Counted from the stretch's first letter, positions 53,381 through 64,000 are shown. The stretch is DNA of 64,000 nt from Pseudanabaena sp. FACHB-2040 (GCF_014696715.1 NZ_JACJQO010000022.1:372001-436000), one strand, 5' to 3'. Translations and numbers: made by a program. Notes: generated from the letters alone by a model not told the origin.

Positions 53381-53692
53381 ATGGCAGCTGTAACTTTAGC
53401 GGCGTCTAGCCTTAAGCCGCTAGGCGATCGTGTTCTAGTTAAAGTAAGCGAATCCGAAGAGAAAACTGCTGGTGGCATCTTGCTGCCCGATACCGCCAAA
53501 GAAAAACCCCAGGTGGGCGAAATCACCGCTGTGGGTCCTGGCAAGCGCAGCGACGACGGCAGCCGTCAAGAAACCGAAGTGAAAGTTGGCGACAAAGTGC
53601 TGTACTCCAAGTACGCAGGCACCGACATCAAGCTTGGCGCTGATGAGTATGTGCTGTTGTCCGAAAAAGACATTCTGGCTGTCCTAGGCTAA
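53381..53692 (+). CDS. groES: Co-chaperonin GroES
   Basis: A 103-residue Cpn10 that caps the GroEL cavity. Seen: [33 protein letters not shown] with the mobile loop around [15 protein letters not shown] and the C-terminal [14 protein letters not shown]. It has a few extra N-terminal residues ([10 protein letters not shown]) as in other cyanobacterial forms. First gene of the groESL operon under CIRCE and K-box-like control. Confidence 0.98.
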   Translation: MAAVTLAASSLKPLGDRVLVKVSESEEKTAGGILLPDTAKEKPQVGEITAVGPGKRSDDGSRQETEVKVGDKVLYSKYAGTDIKLGADEYVLLSEKDILAVLG

Positions 53693-53707
53693 CCATCCCG
53701 TTTCGTG

Positions 53708-53782
53708 GGGCAGGTTCTCGTGGGAGCAGGTTTAGCAAACAGCTTTACCGGCCTGCTTACGAACTCGCTACAAAACCTGCCC
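53708..53782. repeat. Nested inverted repeats in the groES-groEL gap
   Basis: GGGCAGGTT (53708-53716) pairs exactly with AACCTGCCC (53774-53782), and inside it AGCAGG (53725-53730) pairs with CCTGCT (53752-53757). Transcribed, this gives a two-tier stem within the operon mRNA. There is no T-run, so it is not a standard terminator; a role in processing or in setting the GroES:GroEL ratio is inference. Confidence 0.6.
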
Positions 53783-53843
53783 TACTCCTAACTTGGCAGA
53801 TCGCTCCAACTCTGTTTCAACACAACAACGCAACTAAAGAACT

Positions 53844-55475
53844 ATGGCTAAGCGCATCATTTATAACGAAAATGCCCGTCGTGCTCTAGAACGCGGCATG
53901 GACATTCTGGCCGAAGCCGTTGCTGTCACCCTTGGACCCAAGGGCCGCAACGTGGTGCTAGAGAAGAAGTTCGGCGCACCCCAGATCGTTAACGATGGTG
54001 TCACCATCGCTAAAGAAATCGAATTAGAAGACAACGTTGAAAACACCGGAGTCGCGCTGATTCGTCAGGCTGCTTCCAAAACCAACGATGCTGCTGGCGA
54101 CGGTACCACCACCGCAACTGTGCTGGCCCACGCCATGGTCAAAGAAGGCCTACGTAACGTCGCTGCTGGCTCCAACGCCATTTCCCTCAAGCGCGGCATC
54201 GACAAAGCCACCGCTTTCCTCGTCGAGAAAATCGCTGAGCACGCTCGCCCTGTAGGCGACTCTAAGTCCATCGCTCAGGTTGGCTCCATCTCCGCCGGTA
54301 ACGACGAAGAAGTTGGCAACATGATCGCTGAAGCGATGGAAAAGGTGGGCCGCGAAGGCGTCATCTCCTTGGAAGAAGGCAAGTCCATGACCACCGAACT
54401 GGAGGTCACTGAAGGGATGCGCTTTGACAAGGGCTACACCTCTCCCTACTTTGTCACCGACACCGAGCGCATGGAAGCTGTGCTCGACGAGCCCTTCATC
54501 CTGATTACCGACAAGAAGATTGCCCTGGTGCAGGATCTAGTACCCGTACTGGAGCAGGTTGCCCGCGCCGGCCGCCCGCTGATGATCATTGCTGAAGATA
54601 TTGAGAAAGAAGCCCTGGCAACCCTGGTTGTCAACCGTCTGCGCGGTGTGCTTAACGTCGCTGCAGTTAAGGCTCCTGGCTTTGGCGATCGCCGTAAGGC
54701 CATGCTCGAAGACATCGCGGTGCTGACCGGCGGCCAGGTGATCAGCGAAGACACCGGCCTCAAGCTAGACAACACCAAGATCGACATGCTGGGCAAAGCC
54801 CGCCGCCTCACTATCACCAAAGACACCACCACCATCGTGGCTGAGGGCAACGAAGCCCAGGTGAAGGCCCGCTGCGAGCAGATTCGTCGCCAAATCGACG
54901 AAACCGAGTCCAGCTACGACAAAGAAAAGCTCCAAGAGCGGCTGGCCAAGCTCTCTGGCGGTGTAGCAGTCATCAAAGTGGGTGCCGCTACCGAAACCGA
55001 GATGAAGGACCGCAAGCTGCGTCTAGAAGATGCTATCAACGCTACCAAGGCAGCGGTTGAAGAGGGCATCGTCCCTGGTGGCGGTACCACCCTGGCGCAC
55101 CTGGTTCCCAGCTTGACCGAGTGGGTCAACGCTAACTTGAAGGATGAGGAGCTAACCGGCGGCACCATTGTGGCTCGCGCTCTAGCGGCTCCCCTGATGC
55201 GGATTGCTGAAAACGCCGGTAAGAACGGCGCTGTTGTGGCTGAGCGAGTCAAAGAACTGCCCTTTGATACTGGCTACGACGCCGCTAACGATAAGTTCGT
55301 TGACATGTTCGAAATCGGTATCGTAGACCCTGCTAAGGTGACCCGTTCTGCCCTGCAAAACGCGGCCTCCATTGCCGGCATGGTGCTGACCACCGAGTGT
55401 ATCGTCGTAGACAAGCCCGAGCCTAAGGAAAATGCGCCCGCTGGCGCTGGCATGGGCGGCGACTTCGACTACTAA
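53844..55475 (+). CDS. groEL: Chaperonin GroEL (operon-encoded GroEL1)
   Basis: A 543-residue Cpn60 that folds proteins in an ATP-driven double-ring chamber. Seen: [17 protein letters not shown], the ATP-binding [17 protein letters not shown]-like [12 protein letters not shown], and [11 protein letters not shown]. The C-terminus ends [12 protein letters not shown] and lacks a repeated GGM tail, as is usual for the GroEL1 copy of cyanobacteria. It follows groES after 151 bp and is followed by a clear terminator. Confidence 0.98.
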   Translation: MAKRIIYNENARRALERGMDILAEAVAVTLGPKGRNVVLEKKFGAPQIVNDGVTIAKEIELEDNVENTGVALIRQAASKTNDAAGDGTTTATVLAHAMVKEGLRNVAAGSNAISLKRGIDKATAFLVEKIAEHARPVGDSKSIAQVGSISAGNDEEVGNMIAEAMEKVGREGVISLEEGKSMTTELEVTEGMRFDKGYTSPYFVTDTERMEAVLDEPFILITDKKIALVQDLVPVLEQVARAGRPLMIIAEDIEKEALATLVVNRLRGVLNVAAVKAPGFGDRRKAMLEDIAVLTGGQVISEDTGLKLDNTKIDMLGKARRLTITKDTTTIVAEGNEAQVKARCEQIRRQIDETESSYDKEKLQERLAKLSGGVAVIKVGAATETEMKDRKLRLEDAINATKAAVEEGIVPGGGTTLAHLVPSLTEWVNANLKDEELTGGTIVARALAAPLMRIAENAGKNGAVVAERVKELPFDTGYDAANDKFVDMFEIGIVDPAKVTRSALQNAASIAGMVLTTECIVVDKPEPKENAPAGAGMGGDFDY

Positions 55476-55524
55476 ACTAAGGTCAACAACTCTCCCTAGC
55501 CTCGTTTTAGGGGCTTAACTGAGC

Positions 55525-55556
55525 AGGGCTGTCTTCGCGAGAAGGCAGCCCTTTTT
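55525..55556 (+). terminator. Rho-independent terminator of groESL
   Basis: AGGGCTG (55525-55531) and CAGCCCT (55546-55552) with additional CTT/AAG pairing inside, followed by a run of five T. It lies about 50 bp after the groEL stop. Confidence 0.9.
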
Positions 55557-55650
55557 GATCGCCGAGCAAGTTGAGTTCAGTTCATTGCCCTATCGATCTT
55601 TATGAGAATTAGCGGGAAAACTGGTAGAGGATCCCTTTGCGCTAGGTGGT

Positions 55651-58455
55651 ATGCCGCGTCTTCTCCGTTTTCCCCAGGTTCGCCAACCGTGGGCTAAGCG
55701 TCCCCTACAGTGGATCTTGGTGCTGCCCTTCATCGCTCAATTGGTAGGGGCTGTGGCGCTAGTAGAATATTTATCTTTTCGCAATAGCCAGCGAGCGATT
55801 CACGATCTGGCCTCTCAACTGCGTATCGAACTAACTGGGCGAATTCAACAGCAAATTCAGGGCTATGTAGAATCGCCGTTTCTAATTAATGAAATGAATG
55901 CGATCGCACTGACCCAAGGCAGCATTCAAGTCAAGCAGGCAGAAGGGGAGTATCTGTTTTGGCAGCAGGCTAAGACCTTTCCTACTAATAATTTGATCTA
56001 CTGCGGTACTGAGGCGGATGGTGCCTTTATGGGAGTGGGCCGATCAAAGGATGACGGCACGCTGCAACTGCAGATCTCTAATGCTGATACCAACTACTAC
56101 TTTCAGTTCTATAAACTAGACAACCGAGGCAACCAGGCCCAGCTTAAAAACGAATTTCTAGACCGCCCCTACGACCCACGCCTGCGACCCTGGTATATTG
56201 CAGCAAAAGCTAGAGAAAGAGCCACCTGGAGCGAGATTTACCTAGATTTTGATGCCCTGGTACCGGTCGTAACGGCCAGTATTCCTGTGTACGACGCCAA
56301 CCAGAAGCTGTTAGGGGTCTGTGCGGCCGACTTTCTGCTGTCTGCCGAATTAGACACGTTTCTTAGCGAGCTTGAGGTTGGTAAATCTGGCGAAACCTTT
56401 ATTTTGGAGCGATCGGGGGCGCTGGTCTCTAGCTCTACCGCTAATGAGGAAAACCTGCTGCTGGGGGAAGGCACAGCAGCGGAGCGACTGCAGGCAGTTG
56501 ACAGCAAAAATCCTTTGGTCAGCGCCACCGCTCGCTACCTGATCCAGCAATTTGGAGATCTTCGCTCTATTCAAGGCATTCAGCAAGTTGCTTTCCGGTT
56601 GCCCAATGGCCAGCAGCAGTTTGTTCAGGTAGCCCCCTTTTATGACAGCCGGGGTCTGGACTGGCTGGTGGTATTGGTCATTCCCGAGTCGGACTTTATG
56701 GCCGAGATTTATGCCAGCACGCACCTGACCGTATTTTTGAGTGTGCTGGCCGTAGCGGCAGCGCTAATTATCGGGCTGCTGACAGGCCGCTGGATTACCC
56801 GACCAGTGGCAAAGCTCAACCAGGCAGCTACAGCAATTTCCAACGGCGATTTTACTTCCGTGGTGGAGGTGGAGGGAATTGATGAATTGGAGGATCTAGC
56901 AGCTTCCTTCAACAGCATGGCCCACCAGCTTCGGCAGTCCTTTGACACGCTGGAGCAGCGCGTGCAAGAGCGGACGGCTGAACTGGCCGAATCAAACCTA
57001 GAGCTAGCGATCGCAAAAGATAAAGCCGAAGTTGCCAACCAGGCTAAGAACATCTTTATAGCCAACATGAGCCACGAGTTGCGATCGCCCCTAAATGCCA
57101 TCTTGGGCTACTCCCAACTGATGCTACGATCCTCCTGTTTTTCCTGCGGTGAGAGAGAAAAGGTTGCTATCATTTATCGTAGTGGCGACTACTTATTGAC
57201 TTTAATCAATCACATCCTGGACCTATCTAAAATTGAGGCGGGGCAGGCCAAGCTCTCAACCCATAACTTTGATCTCTATCAGCTGCTAGAAGACTTAGAA
57301 GATATGTTTCGGCTTAAGGCAGCCGAGAAACAGCTAGCGTTTATCTGTGAGCGGGGGGCATCCCTGCCGCGTTATGGCTCAACGGATGAAGTCAAGCTAC
57401 GCCAAGTTCTGATCAATCTACTGGGCAACGCCATCAAGTTCACTCGGCAGGGCCAGATCACGCTGCGGGTTTACGCCTCGACTGTGGCAGCTGCGGTTGC
57501 TGTTAATAGCCCAACCCCTGAAGCAGCACCGAGCCAACTGCCTATTAGAGTGATCTACTTTGAGGTTGAGGACACCGGTATCGGCATGTCAGCCCAGGAG
57601 GTAGCTCAGGTGTTTGAAGCCTTTGTCCAGGCTCCGGCGGGCCGGGAAACACAGGAGGGGGCAGGCCTAGGCCTAGCCATCAGCCGCAAGTTTGTGCAGC
57701 TCATGGGCGGCGATATCACAGTCGAAAGCCAGGTTGGTTACGGCAGCTGCTTTCAGTTTGCTATTCCAATGGGACAGGTAGAATCGCTTCTGGCTACGGC
57801 AGGTGAGCAGCAAATTCTAGAACTGGTGCCGGGTCAGCCTACCTATAAAATTTTGGTAGTAGACGATAAGCTAGTGAATCGCTGCCTGCTGGTAGAGTTG
57901 CTGGCTCCCTTGGGGTTTGAAGTGCAGGAAGCGGCAAGTGGCCGAGAGGCTGTAGCTCTATGGCACTGCTGGCAGCCAGACCTAATTTGGATGGACATGC
58001 GGATGCCCGACGTAGATGGCTATGAGGCCACTCAGCAGATTAAAGCCACCGCAGCTGGGCAAAAGACGGTCATTGTCGGGCTGACAGCCAGCGTGTTAGC
58101 AGAGGAGCGGGCAGCTATTTTGGCGGCTGGCTGCGACGACTGCCTGCAAAAGCCTTTTAAGCAAGAGGCCGTTTTGGCTGCGATCGCAGCTCACCTAAAC
58201 GTTCGCTACCGCTACACCCCAGAGGCATCTCTGCAGATCGCTGATGAAAGCCCTGAGCAAGTCCTCTTAGAGCTACGCCAAATGCCCCAAGCCTGGATTG
58301 ACCGGCTTTATCAGGCGGCTCTGGAAGCAGATGCCCAGTGCGCCCTGAGTTTACTCCAGCAAATTCCGGCTGAGCGCGAGGCGCTCGTTCGCCAATTCAG
58401 CCACCTGGTTCATCGGTTCCATTTTGAAACGCTGCTTCAGATCATCGACTCCTGA
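55651..58455 (+). CDS. dCache-HAMP-histidine kinase-receiver hybrid
   Basis: A 934-residue membrane sensor kinase. Order: membrane segment (about 20-40), double Cache sensor (about 45-345) with [15 protein letters not shown], second membrane segment (about 355-378), HAMP (about 380-432), coiled coil, HisKA H475 in [17 protein letters not shown], HATPase ([30 protein letters not shown]), receiver with D782 ([12 protein letters not shown]) and LQKPF, and about 85 further helical residues. The Cache part is like that of the GGDEF-EAL protein at 42687. ATG 55651 is preceded by GGTGGT only weakly. The diguanylate cyclase gene begins 7 bp after its stop, so the two likely form one pathway. Confidence 0.93.
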   Translation: MPRLLRFPQVRQPWAKRPLQWILVLPFIAQLVGAVALVEYLSFRNSQRAIHDLASQLRIELTGRIQQQIQGYVESPFLINEMNAIALTQGSIQVKQAEGEYLFWQQAKTFPTNNLIYCGTEADGAFMGVGRSKDDGTLQLQISNADTNYYFQFYKLDNRGNQAQLKNEFLDRPYDPRLRPWYIAAKARERATWSEIYLDFDALVPVVTASIPVYDANQKLLGVCAADFLLSAELDTFLSELEVGKSGETFILERSGALVSSSTANEENLLLGEGTAAERLQAVDSKNPLVSATARYLIQQFGDLRSIQGIQQVAFRLPNGQQQFVQVAPFYDSRGLDWLVVLVIPESDFMAEIYASTHLTVFLSVLAVAAALIIGLLTGRWITRPVAKLNQAATAISNGDFTSVVEVEGIDELEDLAASFNSMAHQLRQSFDTLEQRVQERTAELAESNLELAIAKDKAEVANQAKNIFIANMSHELRSPLNAILGYSQLMLRSSCFSCGEREKVAIIYRSGDYLLTLINHILDLSKIEAGQAKLSTHNFDLYQLLEDLEDMFRLKAAEKQLAFICERGASLPRYGSTDEVKLRQVLINLLGNAIKFTRQGQITLRVYASTVAAAVAVNSPTPEAAPSQLPIRVIYFEVEDTGIGMSAQEVAQVFEAFVQAPAGRETQEGAGLGLAISRKFVQLMGGDITVESQVGYGSCFQFAIPMGQVESLLATAGEQQILELVPGQPTYKILVVDDKLVNRCLLVELLAPLGFEVQEAASGREAVALWHCWQPDLIWMDMRMPDVDGYEATQQIKATAAGQKTVIVGLTASVLAEERAAILAAGCDDCLQKPFKQEAVLAAIAAHLNVRYRYTPEASLQIADESPEQVLLELRQMPQAWIDRLYQAALEADAQCALSLLQQIPAEREALVRQFSHLVHRFHFETLLQIIDS

Positions 58456-58462
58456 GTTAACC

Positions 58463-59833
58463 ATGACTCATCAACTTACTGCTGCGATGCCTGGCAATAT
58501 CTTGATTGTTGACGACATTCCCGAGAACCTGCGGCTGCTAACAGAATTGCTCTCCCAAAGGGGTTACAGCGTCCGCAGTGTTCGCAGCGGTCAGATGGCC
58601 CTCAAAACACTAAAAGTCAAACTGCCGGACCTGATCTTGCTAGATATCAAAATGCCAGAAATGGACGGCTATCAGGTGTGTGAGGCAGTTAAAGCTAACG
58701 CCCAGACCCAGCACATTCCCATAATTTTTGTCAGCGCCCTGGATGAAGCGATAGATAAAGTCAAGGCATTTCAGGTGGGTGGGGCAGACTACATTACCAA
58801 GCCCTTTCACATAGAGGAGGTTGCTGCCCGTCTAGAGAATCAACTGACCCTCCAACGGCAGCAGCAGCTTCTAGGGCAAGAAGTCGCCAAACGCAAAGCG
58901 ACAGAAGCTGTGCTAGATCAGTCCAAGACCCTTCTATCTAGCATTTTGAATAGCTCTCCAGATGGCATTGCAGCTCTCCAGGCTATACGACATCAGACTA
59001 CCCAAGCGATCACCGACTTCCGCTGCCTGGTAGCCAATCCAGTTCTGACTCAACTGCTAAGCCGAGATCAGATTCAGCTGGAGGGTCTGCTAATGGGTGA
59101 GTACCTAGAAAATTTGGTTTCCCATTTGCCAGAGGCATTGATTCAGGTTGTCGACCACGGAAACCCCTGGGAAACGGAGTTCTGTTTTTTTGGGGCGGAC
59201 GAGATGCTTTGGTATCAGCTGATAGCGGTCAAGCTGGGCGATGGGGTAGCTCTCACCCTACGCAATATGACCCTCCGCAAGCAGGCTGAACTAGCTTTAA
59301 AGGCTGCTAATCTTAAGCTCGAAACGCTGGCCCACCTGGATAGCCTAACGGGCGTAGCCAACCGTCGTCGCTTTGACGAATATTTTATTGGGGAGTGGCT
59401 GCGCCTAACCCGCACCAAACAGCCCCTTAGCCTGATTTTGCTAGACGTAGACTACTTCAAGCTTTACAACGACTACTACGGTCACCAGCAGGGGGATGAC
59501 TGTCTGATGCGGTTGGCCCAGGCCTTAAAGCTGCTAGTGCATCGCTCAAGCGATCTGGTAGCTCGCTATGGGGGCGAAGAGTTTGCCATTGTGTTGCCGG
59601 GAACAGGGGCGAAAGGTGCGATCGCAGTCGCGCAACGCGTCCAAGTAGCCATTCAGGCTCTAGCCATGCCCCATTGTCAATCCCAGGTACAAGACACTGT
59701 CACTGTCAGCATGGGCATTGCCAGCATCATTCCCGACAGGGCAACCCCGCCTAAAGTTTTGATTCAGCAGGCAGACAAAACCCTGTACCAAGCCAAGCAG
59801 CGAGGCCGCAACCAATACGCCTACGAGCAGTAG
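58463..59833 (+). CDS. REC-GGDEF diguanylate cyclase response regulator
   Basis: A 456-residue regulator starting at ATG 58463, 7 bp after the kinase gene stop; the longer open frame only runs back into that gene. Order: receiver (about 10-130) with phospho-Asp D61 (LLDIKMPEMDG) and TKPF, a PAS-like middle domain (about 150-285), and GGDEF (about 295-456) with active-site GGEEF at 370-374 (RYGGEEFAIVLPG). It should make c-di-GMP when phosphorylated, most likely by the kinase upstream. No I-site RxxD is obvious at the usual place. Confidence 0.93.
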   Translation: MTHQLTAAMPGNILIVDDIPENLRLLTELLSQRGYSVRSVRSGQMALKTLKVKLPDLILLDIKMPEMDGYQVCEAVKANAQTQHIPIIFVSALDEAIDKVKAFQVGGADYITKPFHIEEVAARLENQLTLQRQQQLLGQEVAKRKATEAVLDQSKTLLSSILNSSPDGIAALQAIRHQTTQAITDFRCLVANPVLTQLLSRDQIQLEGLLMGEYLENLVSHLPEALIQVVDHGNPWETEFCFFGADEMLWYQLIAVKLGDGVALTLRNMTLRKQAELALKAANLKLETLAHLDSLTGVANRRRFDEYFIGEWLRLTRTKQPLSLILLDVDYFKLYNDYYGHQQGDDCLMRLAQALKLLVHRSSDLVARYGGEEFAIVLPGTGAKGAIAVAQRVQVAIQALAMPHCQSQVQDTVTVSMGIASIIPDRATPPKVLIQQADKTLYQAKQRGRNQYAYEQ

Positions 59834-59901
59834 GACAGGCAGAAGATGAAAGCCTGATGGATTGGTTAGGTAGCGCCTTCTTCCACCCTACCTAGGCGTC
59901 T
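59834..59901. terminator. Possible bidirectional hairpin between convergent genes
   Basis: TAGGTAG and CTACCTA arms about 13 bp apart lie near 59866-59894 between the diguanylate cyclase and tpiA stops. There is no strong T-run, so this is a weak terminator candidate for either gene. Confidence 0.35.
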
Positions 59902-60627
59902 CTAGACGTAGTTTACAATCCGGGCAAAGCTCTTAGGCTCTAGGCTAGCGCCTCCCACCAGTGCCCCATCAATCTCGGGCTGAGCCATCAGTTCATCCAC
60001 GTTGTCTGGCTTGACAGAGCCGCCGTACTGAATTGTGACATCTGGGTTCTTCAGCTGCTGCCGAATGACACCAATGACTCGATTGGCTTCTACAGCCTCA
60101 CAGGTATCTCCCGTACCAATTGCCCAAATCGGTTCGTAGGCAATCACCAGATTGGTCTGGTCCACGCCCACCAAGCCCTTTTCGATTTGTTTGATGATAA
60201 CGGCTTCAGTTTCACCAGCATCTCGTTGCTGTTTTGTCTCGCCCACGCAGAGGATGGGTACAAAGCCGTACTTTTGGGCTGCCTGAAGGCGCAGATTCAC
60301 TGTCTCGTCAGTATCGCCAAAGTACTGGCGGCGTTCGCTGTGCCCCACGACAACGAAACGAACGGCGAACTCCTGCAGCATTGCACCAGAAATTTCGCCG
60401 GTATAAGCTCCGGTCGTCTCCCAGTGAATGTTTTGGGCACCAATCCTAACTCGAGCCCCATGCAGATTTCTAGAAAGCGCACCGAGGGCTGTAAATGGAG
60501 CGCACAGCACGACCTCTCTATCATCGGGAGTTTCTGTTAGCTCCCCTAAAAAGCCTTGCAAGAACTCCAGGGCTTCTGCCTGGGTCTTGAACATTTTCCA
60601 GTTACCAGCAATGACAATTTTTCGCAC
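59902..60627 (-). CDS. tpiA: Triosephosphate isomerase
   Basis: A 241-residue TIM-barrel enzyme interconverting dihydroxyacetone phosphate and glyceraldehyde 3-phosphate in glycolysis and the Calvin cycle. Seen: AGNWKMFKT (substrate-binding N and K), [12 protein letters not shown] (electrophilic His), [12 protein letters not shown] (catalytic Glu) and the phosphate loop [20 protein letters not shown]. Standard length. It lies downstream of pnp on the same strand, behind a terminator. Confidence 0.98.
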   Translation of the reverse strand: MRKIVIAGNWKMFKTQAEALEFLQGFLGELTETPDDREVVLCAPFTALGALSRNLHGARVRIGAQNIHWETTGAYTGEISGAMLQEFAVRFVVVGHSERRQYFGDTDETVNLRLQAAQKYGFVPILCVGETKQQRDAGETEAVIIKQIEKGLVGVDQTNLVIAYEPIWAIGTGDTCEAVEANRVIGVIRQQLKNPDVTIQYGGSVKPDNVDELMAQPEIDGALVGGASLEPKSFARIVNYV

Positions 60628-60802
60628 AGTTGGTTAATGAATGGGGATCACGTCAATGGAATTGCATCATTGCATCCTACCGAGAAAGGTTCACCCGGAT
60701 CAAATATTCCTCCTAACCCGTTCCAAGAATAGCCCCAGGAAGATTGTCCTGGCATAAAGGTGGGGCTATCTTAGCGGCGACTTCAGACACTGTAAACAGC
60801 AC

Positions 60803-60827
60803 AAAAAAGGTGCCCCTAAGGGCACCT
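60803..60827 (-). terminator. Rho-independent terminator of pnp
   Basis: AGGTGCCC (60808-60815) and GGGCACCT (60820-60827) with a 4-nt loop; on the minus strand it is followed by TTTTTT. It lies about 45 bp after the pnp stop. Confidence 0.92.
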
Positions 60828-60872
60828 AAAGCAAATAACACTGAACGCTAAAGATGCGCCAACTGTTATCTG

Positions 60873-63023
60873 TTACCGGGCAGCAGCAGCCTCACGGGCG
60901 GCAGTCGCCTCATCAGGATGGATGTTCAGGCGGGTCAAGTTGATCCGGCCTCGGCCATCAACTTCCCGAATCTTAACGATGACATCATCGCCGACGTTCA
61001 CTTCGTCCTCAACCTTGTTAACCCGGTAGTCCGCCAACTGGGAAATGTGAATCATGCCCTCCTGGCCGGGCAGAAACTCCACAAAAGCTCCAATGGGAAT
61101 GACCCGCGTGACTTTGCCCGCAAAGACATCGCCAGCTGAGGGCCTGTGGGTAATGGCTTCAATTAGGGCTCTGGCCTGTTTGGCCTTTTCCCCTTCGATA
61201 GCGGAGATGGTGACGGTACCGTCGTCGGCAATATCTACCTTAGCTCCGGTTTGCTCGGTGATGCTCTTGATCTTCTTACCGCCAGGTCCAATCACCATCC
61301 CGATCATCTCGGGATCGATCTTGATGGTCAGCAGTCGGGGGGCGAAGGGCGACAGATCCTGGCGAGGCTGATCGATGGTTGACAGCATTTTCTCTAGAAT
61401 GTGAAGCCGGGCAGGCTTGGCCTGGTGAATAGCATCAGCAATCACCTTCATTGGCAAGCCAGTGATCTTCATGTCCATCTGCAGAGCAGTGATGCCGCTG
61501 TCGGTGCCAGCCACCTTGAAGTCCATGTCTCCCAAGAAGTCTTCGATGCCCTGGATGTCGGTGAGGATGCGCACCTCATCGCCTTCCTTAATCAGGCCCA
61601 TAGCAGCCCCGCTGACGGGTTTGACGAGGGGCACTCCGGCATCCATGAGAGACAAGGTAGAGCCGCAGACCGAGCCCATGGAGGTCGAGCCGTTGGAGGA
61701 AAGCACCTCAGAGACAACTCGAATCACATAGGGAAACTCTTCTTTGGGCGGCAGAACCGGCACCAGTGCCCGTTCTGCTAGGGCTCCGTGGCCGATCTCG
61801 CGGCGACCGGGCGATCGCATGGGGCGAGTCTCGCCTACGGAGTAGGGCGGGAAGTTGTAGTGGTGCAGGTAGCGTTTTTCTTCGTCGGGGTGCAGGTCGT
61901 CCATCATCTGAGCATCGCCGGGGGTGCCCAGAGTGGTGATAGACATTACCTGCGTCAGGCCCCGTTGGAACAGGCCGCTGCCGTGTACTCGCTGAGGCAG
62001 TAAGCCAACCCGGCAGCTGATGGGGCGAACTTCATTTAGCTTGCGGCCATCGACCCGCACGTGATCTTCTACAATCTGCCGCCGCATCATCTTTTTGGTG
62101 ACAGATTTGTAGGTGTTGCCTAGAGCTTTGGCATTTGCAGCAGCGGCAGCTTTGATTGGGTCTTCATCGCTCAGAGCTTCTATTTCAGCTGCGATCGCAC
62201 TCTTGATCGCATCTAGCTTCTCATCGCGCTCAGGCTTGGTCAGTTCAAACTGCTTCAGCACCTCTTTGATGCTAGCTGTCGCTTTCTCCTGAACAAACTG
62301 TTCCAGGGTCGGATCGGTTTCCGGCTCCGTCTCCTGCACCAGCTCAATGCCCAGTTCAGCAATCAAATCCCGCTGGGCTTGAATCAGATCCTGCACGACC
62401 TCATAGCCAAAGTCGATTGCCTCAATCATGTCCTCTTCAGGCAGCTGATTGGCCCCTGCTTCGACCATGATGACGCCATCGGGAGACCCGGCGACGATCA
62501 GATCTAGATCGCCGTCCTCGACTTCCTGATAGGTGGGATTGATAACAAAATCGTCTCCGACCAGACCAACTCGAACCGCCGCCATGGGGCCATTAAAGGG
62601 AATTTTTGCCAGCATGACAGCGACCGAAGCACCAGTTGCCGCCAGCACATCTGGCGGCACATGCTCGTCCATCGACAACGTGGTCGCAACCACCTGAATG
62701 TCGTCTCGCAGCCAGCCCGGAAATAGGGGTCGCAAAGGCCGGTCAATTAGACGGCTGATGAGCGTGGCCCGCTCTGGGGGGCGGCCCTCCCGCCGCAAAA
62801 ATCCGCCGGGAATTCGTCCGGCTGCATAGAGGCGCTCTTCGTAATCCACCAAAAGCGGCAAAAAGTCGATGCCCTCCCGCGCAGAGGCTCGTGTAGCAGT
62901 TACTAAAACGGCTGTATCGCCAGACTGTACTAACACAGCTCCCCCTGCCTGAGGAGCCAACAAACCTACTTTCAGTCGAATATCCCGTCCGTCAAAGGAT
63001 ATCGACTTTTCAATTTCTTGCAT
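60873..63023 (-). CDS. pnp: Polyribonucleotide nucleotidyltransferase (PNPase)
   Basis: A 716-residue phosphorolytic 3'-5' exoribonuclease, which in cyanobacteria also adds heteropolymeric tails. Order: first RNase PH domain (about 10-145, [28 protein letters not shown]), helical linker, second RNase PH domain (about 315-540, active-site [17 protein letters not shown] region), KH (about 560-620, [14 protein letters not shown]) and S1 (about 625-700, [28 protein letters not shown]). No separate rpsO (ribosomal S15) gene is adjacent, unlike E. coli. Confidence 0.98.
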   Translation of the reverse strand: MQEIEKSISFDGRDIRLKVGLLAPQAGGAVLVQSGDTAVLVTATRASAREGIDFLPLLVDYEERLYAAGRIPGGFLRREGRPPERATLISRLIDRPLRPLFPGWLRDDIQVVATTLSMDEHVPPDVLAATGASVAVMLAKIPFNGPMAAVRVGLVGDDFVINPTYQEVEDGDLDLIVAGSPDGVIMVEAGANQLPEEDMIEAIDFGYEVVQDLIQAQRDLIAELGIELVQETEPETDPTLEQFVQEKATASIKEVLKQFELTKPERDEKLDAIKSAIAAEIEALSDEDPIKAAAAANAKALGNTYKSVTKKMMRRQIVEDHVRVDGRKLNEVRPISCRVGLLPQRVHGSGLFQRGLTQVMSITTLGTPGDAQMMDDLHPDEEKRYLHHYNFPPYSVGETRPMRSPGRREIGHGALAERALVPVLPPKEEFPYVIRVVSEVLSSNGSTSMGSVCGSTLSLMDAGVPLVKPVSGAAMGLIKEGDEVRILTDIQGIEDFLGDMDFKVAGTDSGITALQMDMKITGLPMKVIADAIHQAKPARLHILEKMLSTIDQPRQDLSPFAPRLLTIKIDPEMIGMVIGPGGKKIKSITEQTGAKVDIADDGTVTISAIEGEKAKQARALIEAITHRPSAGDVFAGKVTRVIPIGAFVEFLPGQEGMIHISQLADYRVNKVEDEVNVGDDVIVKIREVDGRGRINLTRLNIHPDEATAAREAAAAR

Positions 63024-63398
63024 GTACGAATACGTCCTCTTCGTTCTTTTTCTCTCTTCTATTGAATAGATCCTAGCACTGGATTGGGTTCCTGCTTGAA
63101 TAAGTTACAGGTTATGTGCTATGGACCGTCAACCACAAAGAAATGAGTAGCTTTCTGTACCAGGCTGTTACTGTTGGACAGGCAATACCACCCGGCATCA
63201 AAGTTCTTTTTCCAGAGTAACGCGGTCTCTTTCAACTTGATCTCAAGGCTTCCATTAGGCTGGGATCCGCTTCCACGGCAGAATCGCCAAGAACGTAGGG
63301 CATTCTAAAGGCAACTGCAGAGGACTGCCGATTTTGCTTTTGAGTTTGCCAATTATTCGCCAAACAATCGGGCCAACGGCTGAAGGGAGAGCTATTTC
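63024..63398. other. Intergenic region between pnp and the epimerase gene
   Basis: About 375 bp between divergent genes. I see no convincing gene, RNA gene or repeat here. It should carry the promoters of pnp and of the epimerase. Confidence 0.5.
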
Positions 63399-64000
63399 AT
63401 GAGGATTTTGATCACTGGAGTCGCTGGCTTTATCGGTTTTTTCGTGGCTCGGCATCTGCTAGCAGCGGGCCACACCATTTACGGCATCGACAATCTCAAT
63501 GATTACTACGACGTTCGCCTCAAGCAGGATCGTCTGCAGCAGCTGCTAGGAGAGCCCCAATTCACCTTCGAAAAATTGGATCTGTTCGATCGAGCAGGCA
63601 TGATGACTCTGTTTGAGGCCCATCCCTTTGATGCGGTAGTACATCTAGCGGCCCAGGCCGGAGTGCGCTATTCCCTGGAAAATCCCTTCGCCTATTCCGA
63701 TAGCAACCTGTCCGGTTTTCTCAATGTGCTAGAAGGCTGTCGTCGCGCTCAGGTTCAACATCTCGTCTTTGCGTCGTCTAGTTCGGTCTATGGGGCCAAC
63801 CGCAAAGTTCCTTTTGCGGTTAGCGATACGGTGGATTATCCGGTGTCTCTCTACGCTGCCACCAAAAAAGCCAATGAGCTGATGGCCCACGCCTACAGCC
63901 ACCTCTATCAGCTACCCATGACCGGACTGCGTTTTTTTACCGTGTATGGCCCTTGGGGCCGACCGGATATGGCCTACTTTAAGTTTGTCGATGCGATCGC
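63399..64000 (+). CDS. UDP-glucuronate 4-epimerase-like NAD-dependent epimerase (partial, runs off the edge)
   Basis: ATG 63399 opens a frame that stays open to the window end, giving about 200 residues. Seen: GVAGFIGFFVARHLLAAGH (NAD-binding), GIDNLNDYYDVRLKQDRLQQLL, typical of UDP-glucuronate 4-epimerase (CapI/LpsL), HLAAQAGVRYSLENPFAYSDSNLSGFLNVLEGCR, catalytic S in FASSSSVYGAN, Y-x3-K as YAATKKANELMAH and LRFFTVYGPWGRPDMAYFKF. It should interconvert UDP-glucuronate and UDP-galacturonate for surface polysaccharide; it stands apart from the main locus. The C-terminal third is outside the window. Confidence 0.92.
   Translation, partial: MRILITGVAGFIGFFVARHLLAAGHTIYGIDNLNDYYDVRLKQDRLQQLLGEPQFTFEKLDLFDRAGMMTLFEAHPFDAVVHLAAQAGVRYSLENPFAYSDSNLSGFLNVLEGCRRAQVQHLVFASSSSVYGANRKVPFAVSDTVDYPVSLYAATKKANELMAHAYSHLYQLPMTGLRFFTVYGPWGRPDMAYFKFVDAI

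Noticed and set aside
54446-55252. Long minus-strand open frames opposite groEL
   Set aside because: Shadows produced by the biased codon use of a highly expressed gene; no start signals or motifs.
1-64000. CRISPR arrays, tRNA or rRNA genes, intact insertion sequences
   Set aside because: No regularly spaced repeats, cloverleaf-like sequence, rRNA core motif or transposase motif was recognised on either strand by reading; a tRNAscan or Infernal run would be decisive.

Overview
The window comes from a filamentous-type or Leptolyngbya-like cyanobacterium. Evidence seen directly: many copies of the cyanobacterial octamer GCGATCGC (HIP1), a Cph1-type phytochrome with its Rcp1 regulator, a thioredoxin reductase-thioredoxin fusion (NTRC), and a groESL operon with CIRCE and a K-box-like element. 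The genus is inference; there is no rRNA gene to settle it.

Layout. 1-13.0 kb is mostly housekeeping: the tail of an unknown gene, a GpgS-like glycosyltransferase and a group 2 sigma factor (both minus), priA (plus), the NTRC gene (minus), a secreted GHL10-type glycoside hydrolase, and an ammonium transporter fused to a histidine kinase. 13.1-40.8 kb is a large surface-polysaccharide locus: an ABC exporter (Wzm/Wzt), Gmd and an RMD-like epimerase, FkbM, DUF268 and other methyltransferases, AsnB, an acyltransferase, at least six glycosyltransferases, a WecG/TagA family enzyme, a polyprenyl-phosphate sugar-1-phosphate transferase, and two tandem O-antigen ligase/TPR proteins. Many neighbours overlap by 4 bp, so large parts are probably polycistronic and translationally coupled. 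40.9-42.7 kb is a small accessory block: two paralogous XRE regulators followed by a zinc-finger/ANT-like/PD-(D/E)XK-like protein, facing a small conserved-looking plus-strand gene. 42.7-51.4 kb is a minus-strand signalling block: phytochrome, its response regulator, a hybrid kinase, a GGDEF-EAL protein and a second Rcp1-like regulator. 51.5-59.8 kb has a TPR protein divergent from groESL, then a dCache hybrid kinase coupled to a REC-GGDEF diguanylate cyclase. 59.9-63.0 kb has tpiA and pnp (minus). The window ends inside a UDP-glucuronate 4-epimerase-like gene.

How the parts fit. The 13-41 kb locus could make, modify, ligate and export a complex heteropolysaccharide using both an ABC route and a polyprenyl-phosphate initiating transferase. 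The signalling block joins light sensing, phosphorelay and c-di-GMP turnover, which in cyanobacteria often control motility and extracellular matrix; a link to the polysaccharide genes here is inference only. The most unusual items are the Amt-histidine kinase fusion and the XRE-XRE-nuclease-like operon. No tRNA, rRNA, CRISPR array or intact insertion sequence was recognised.
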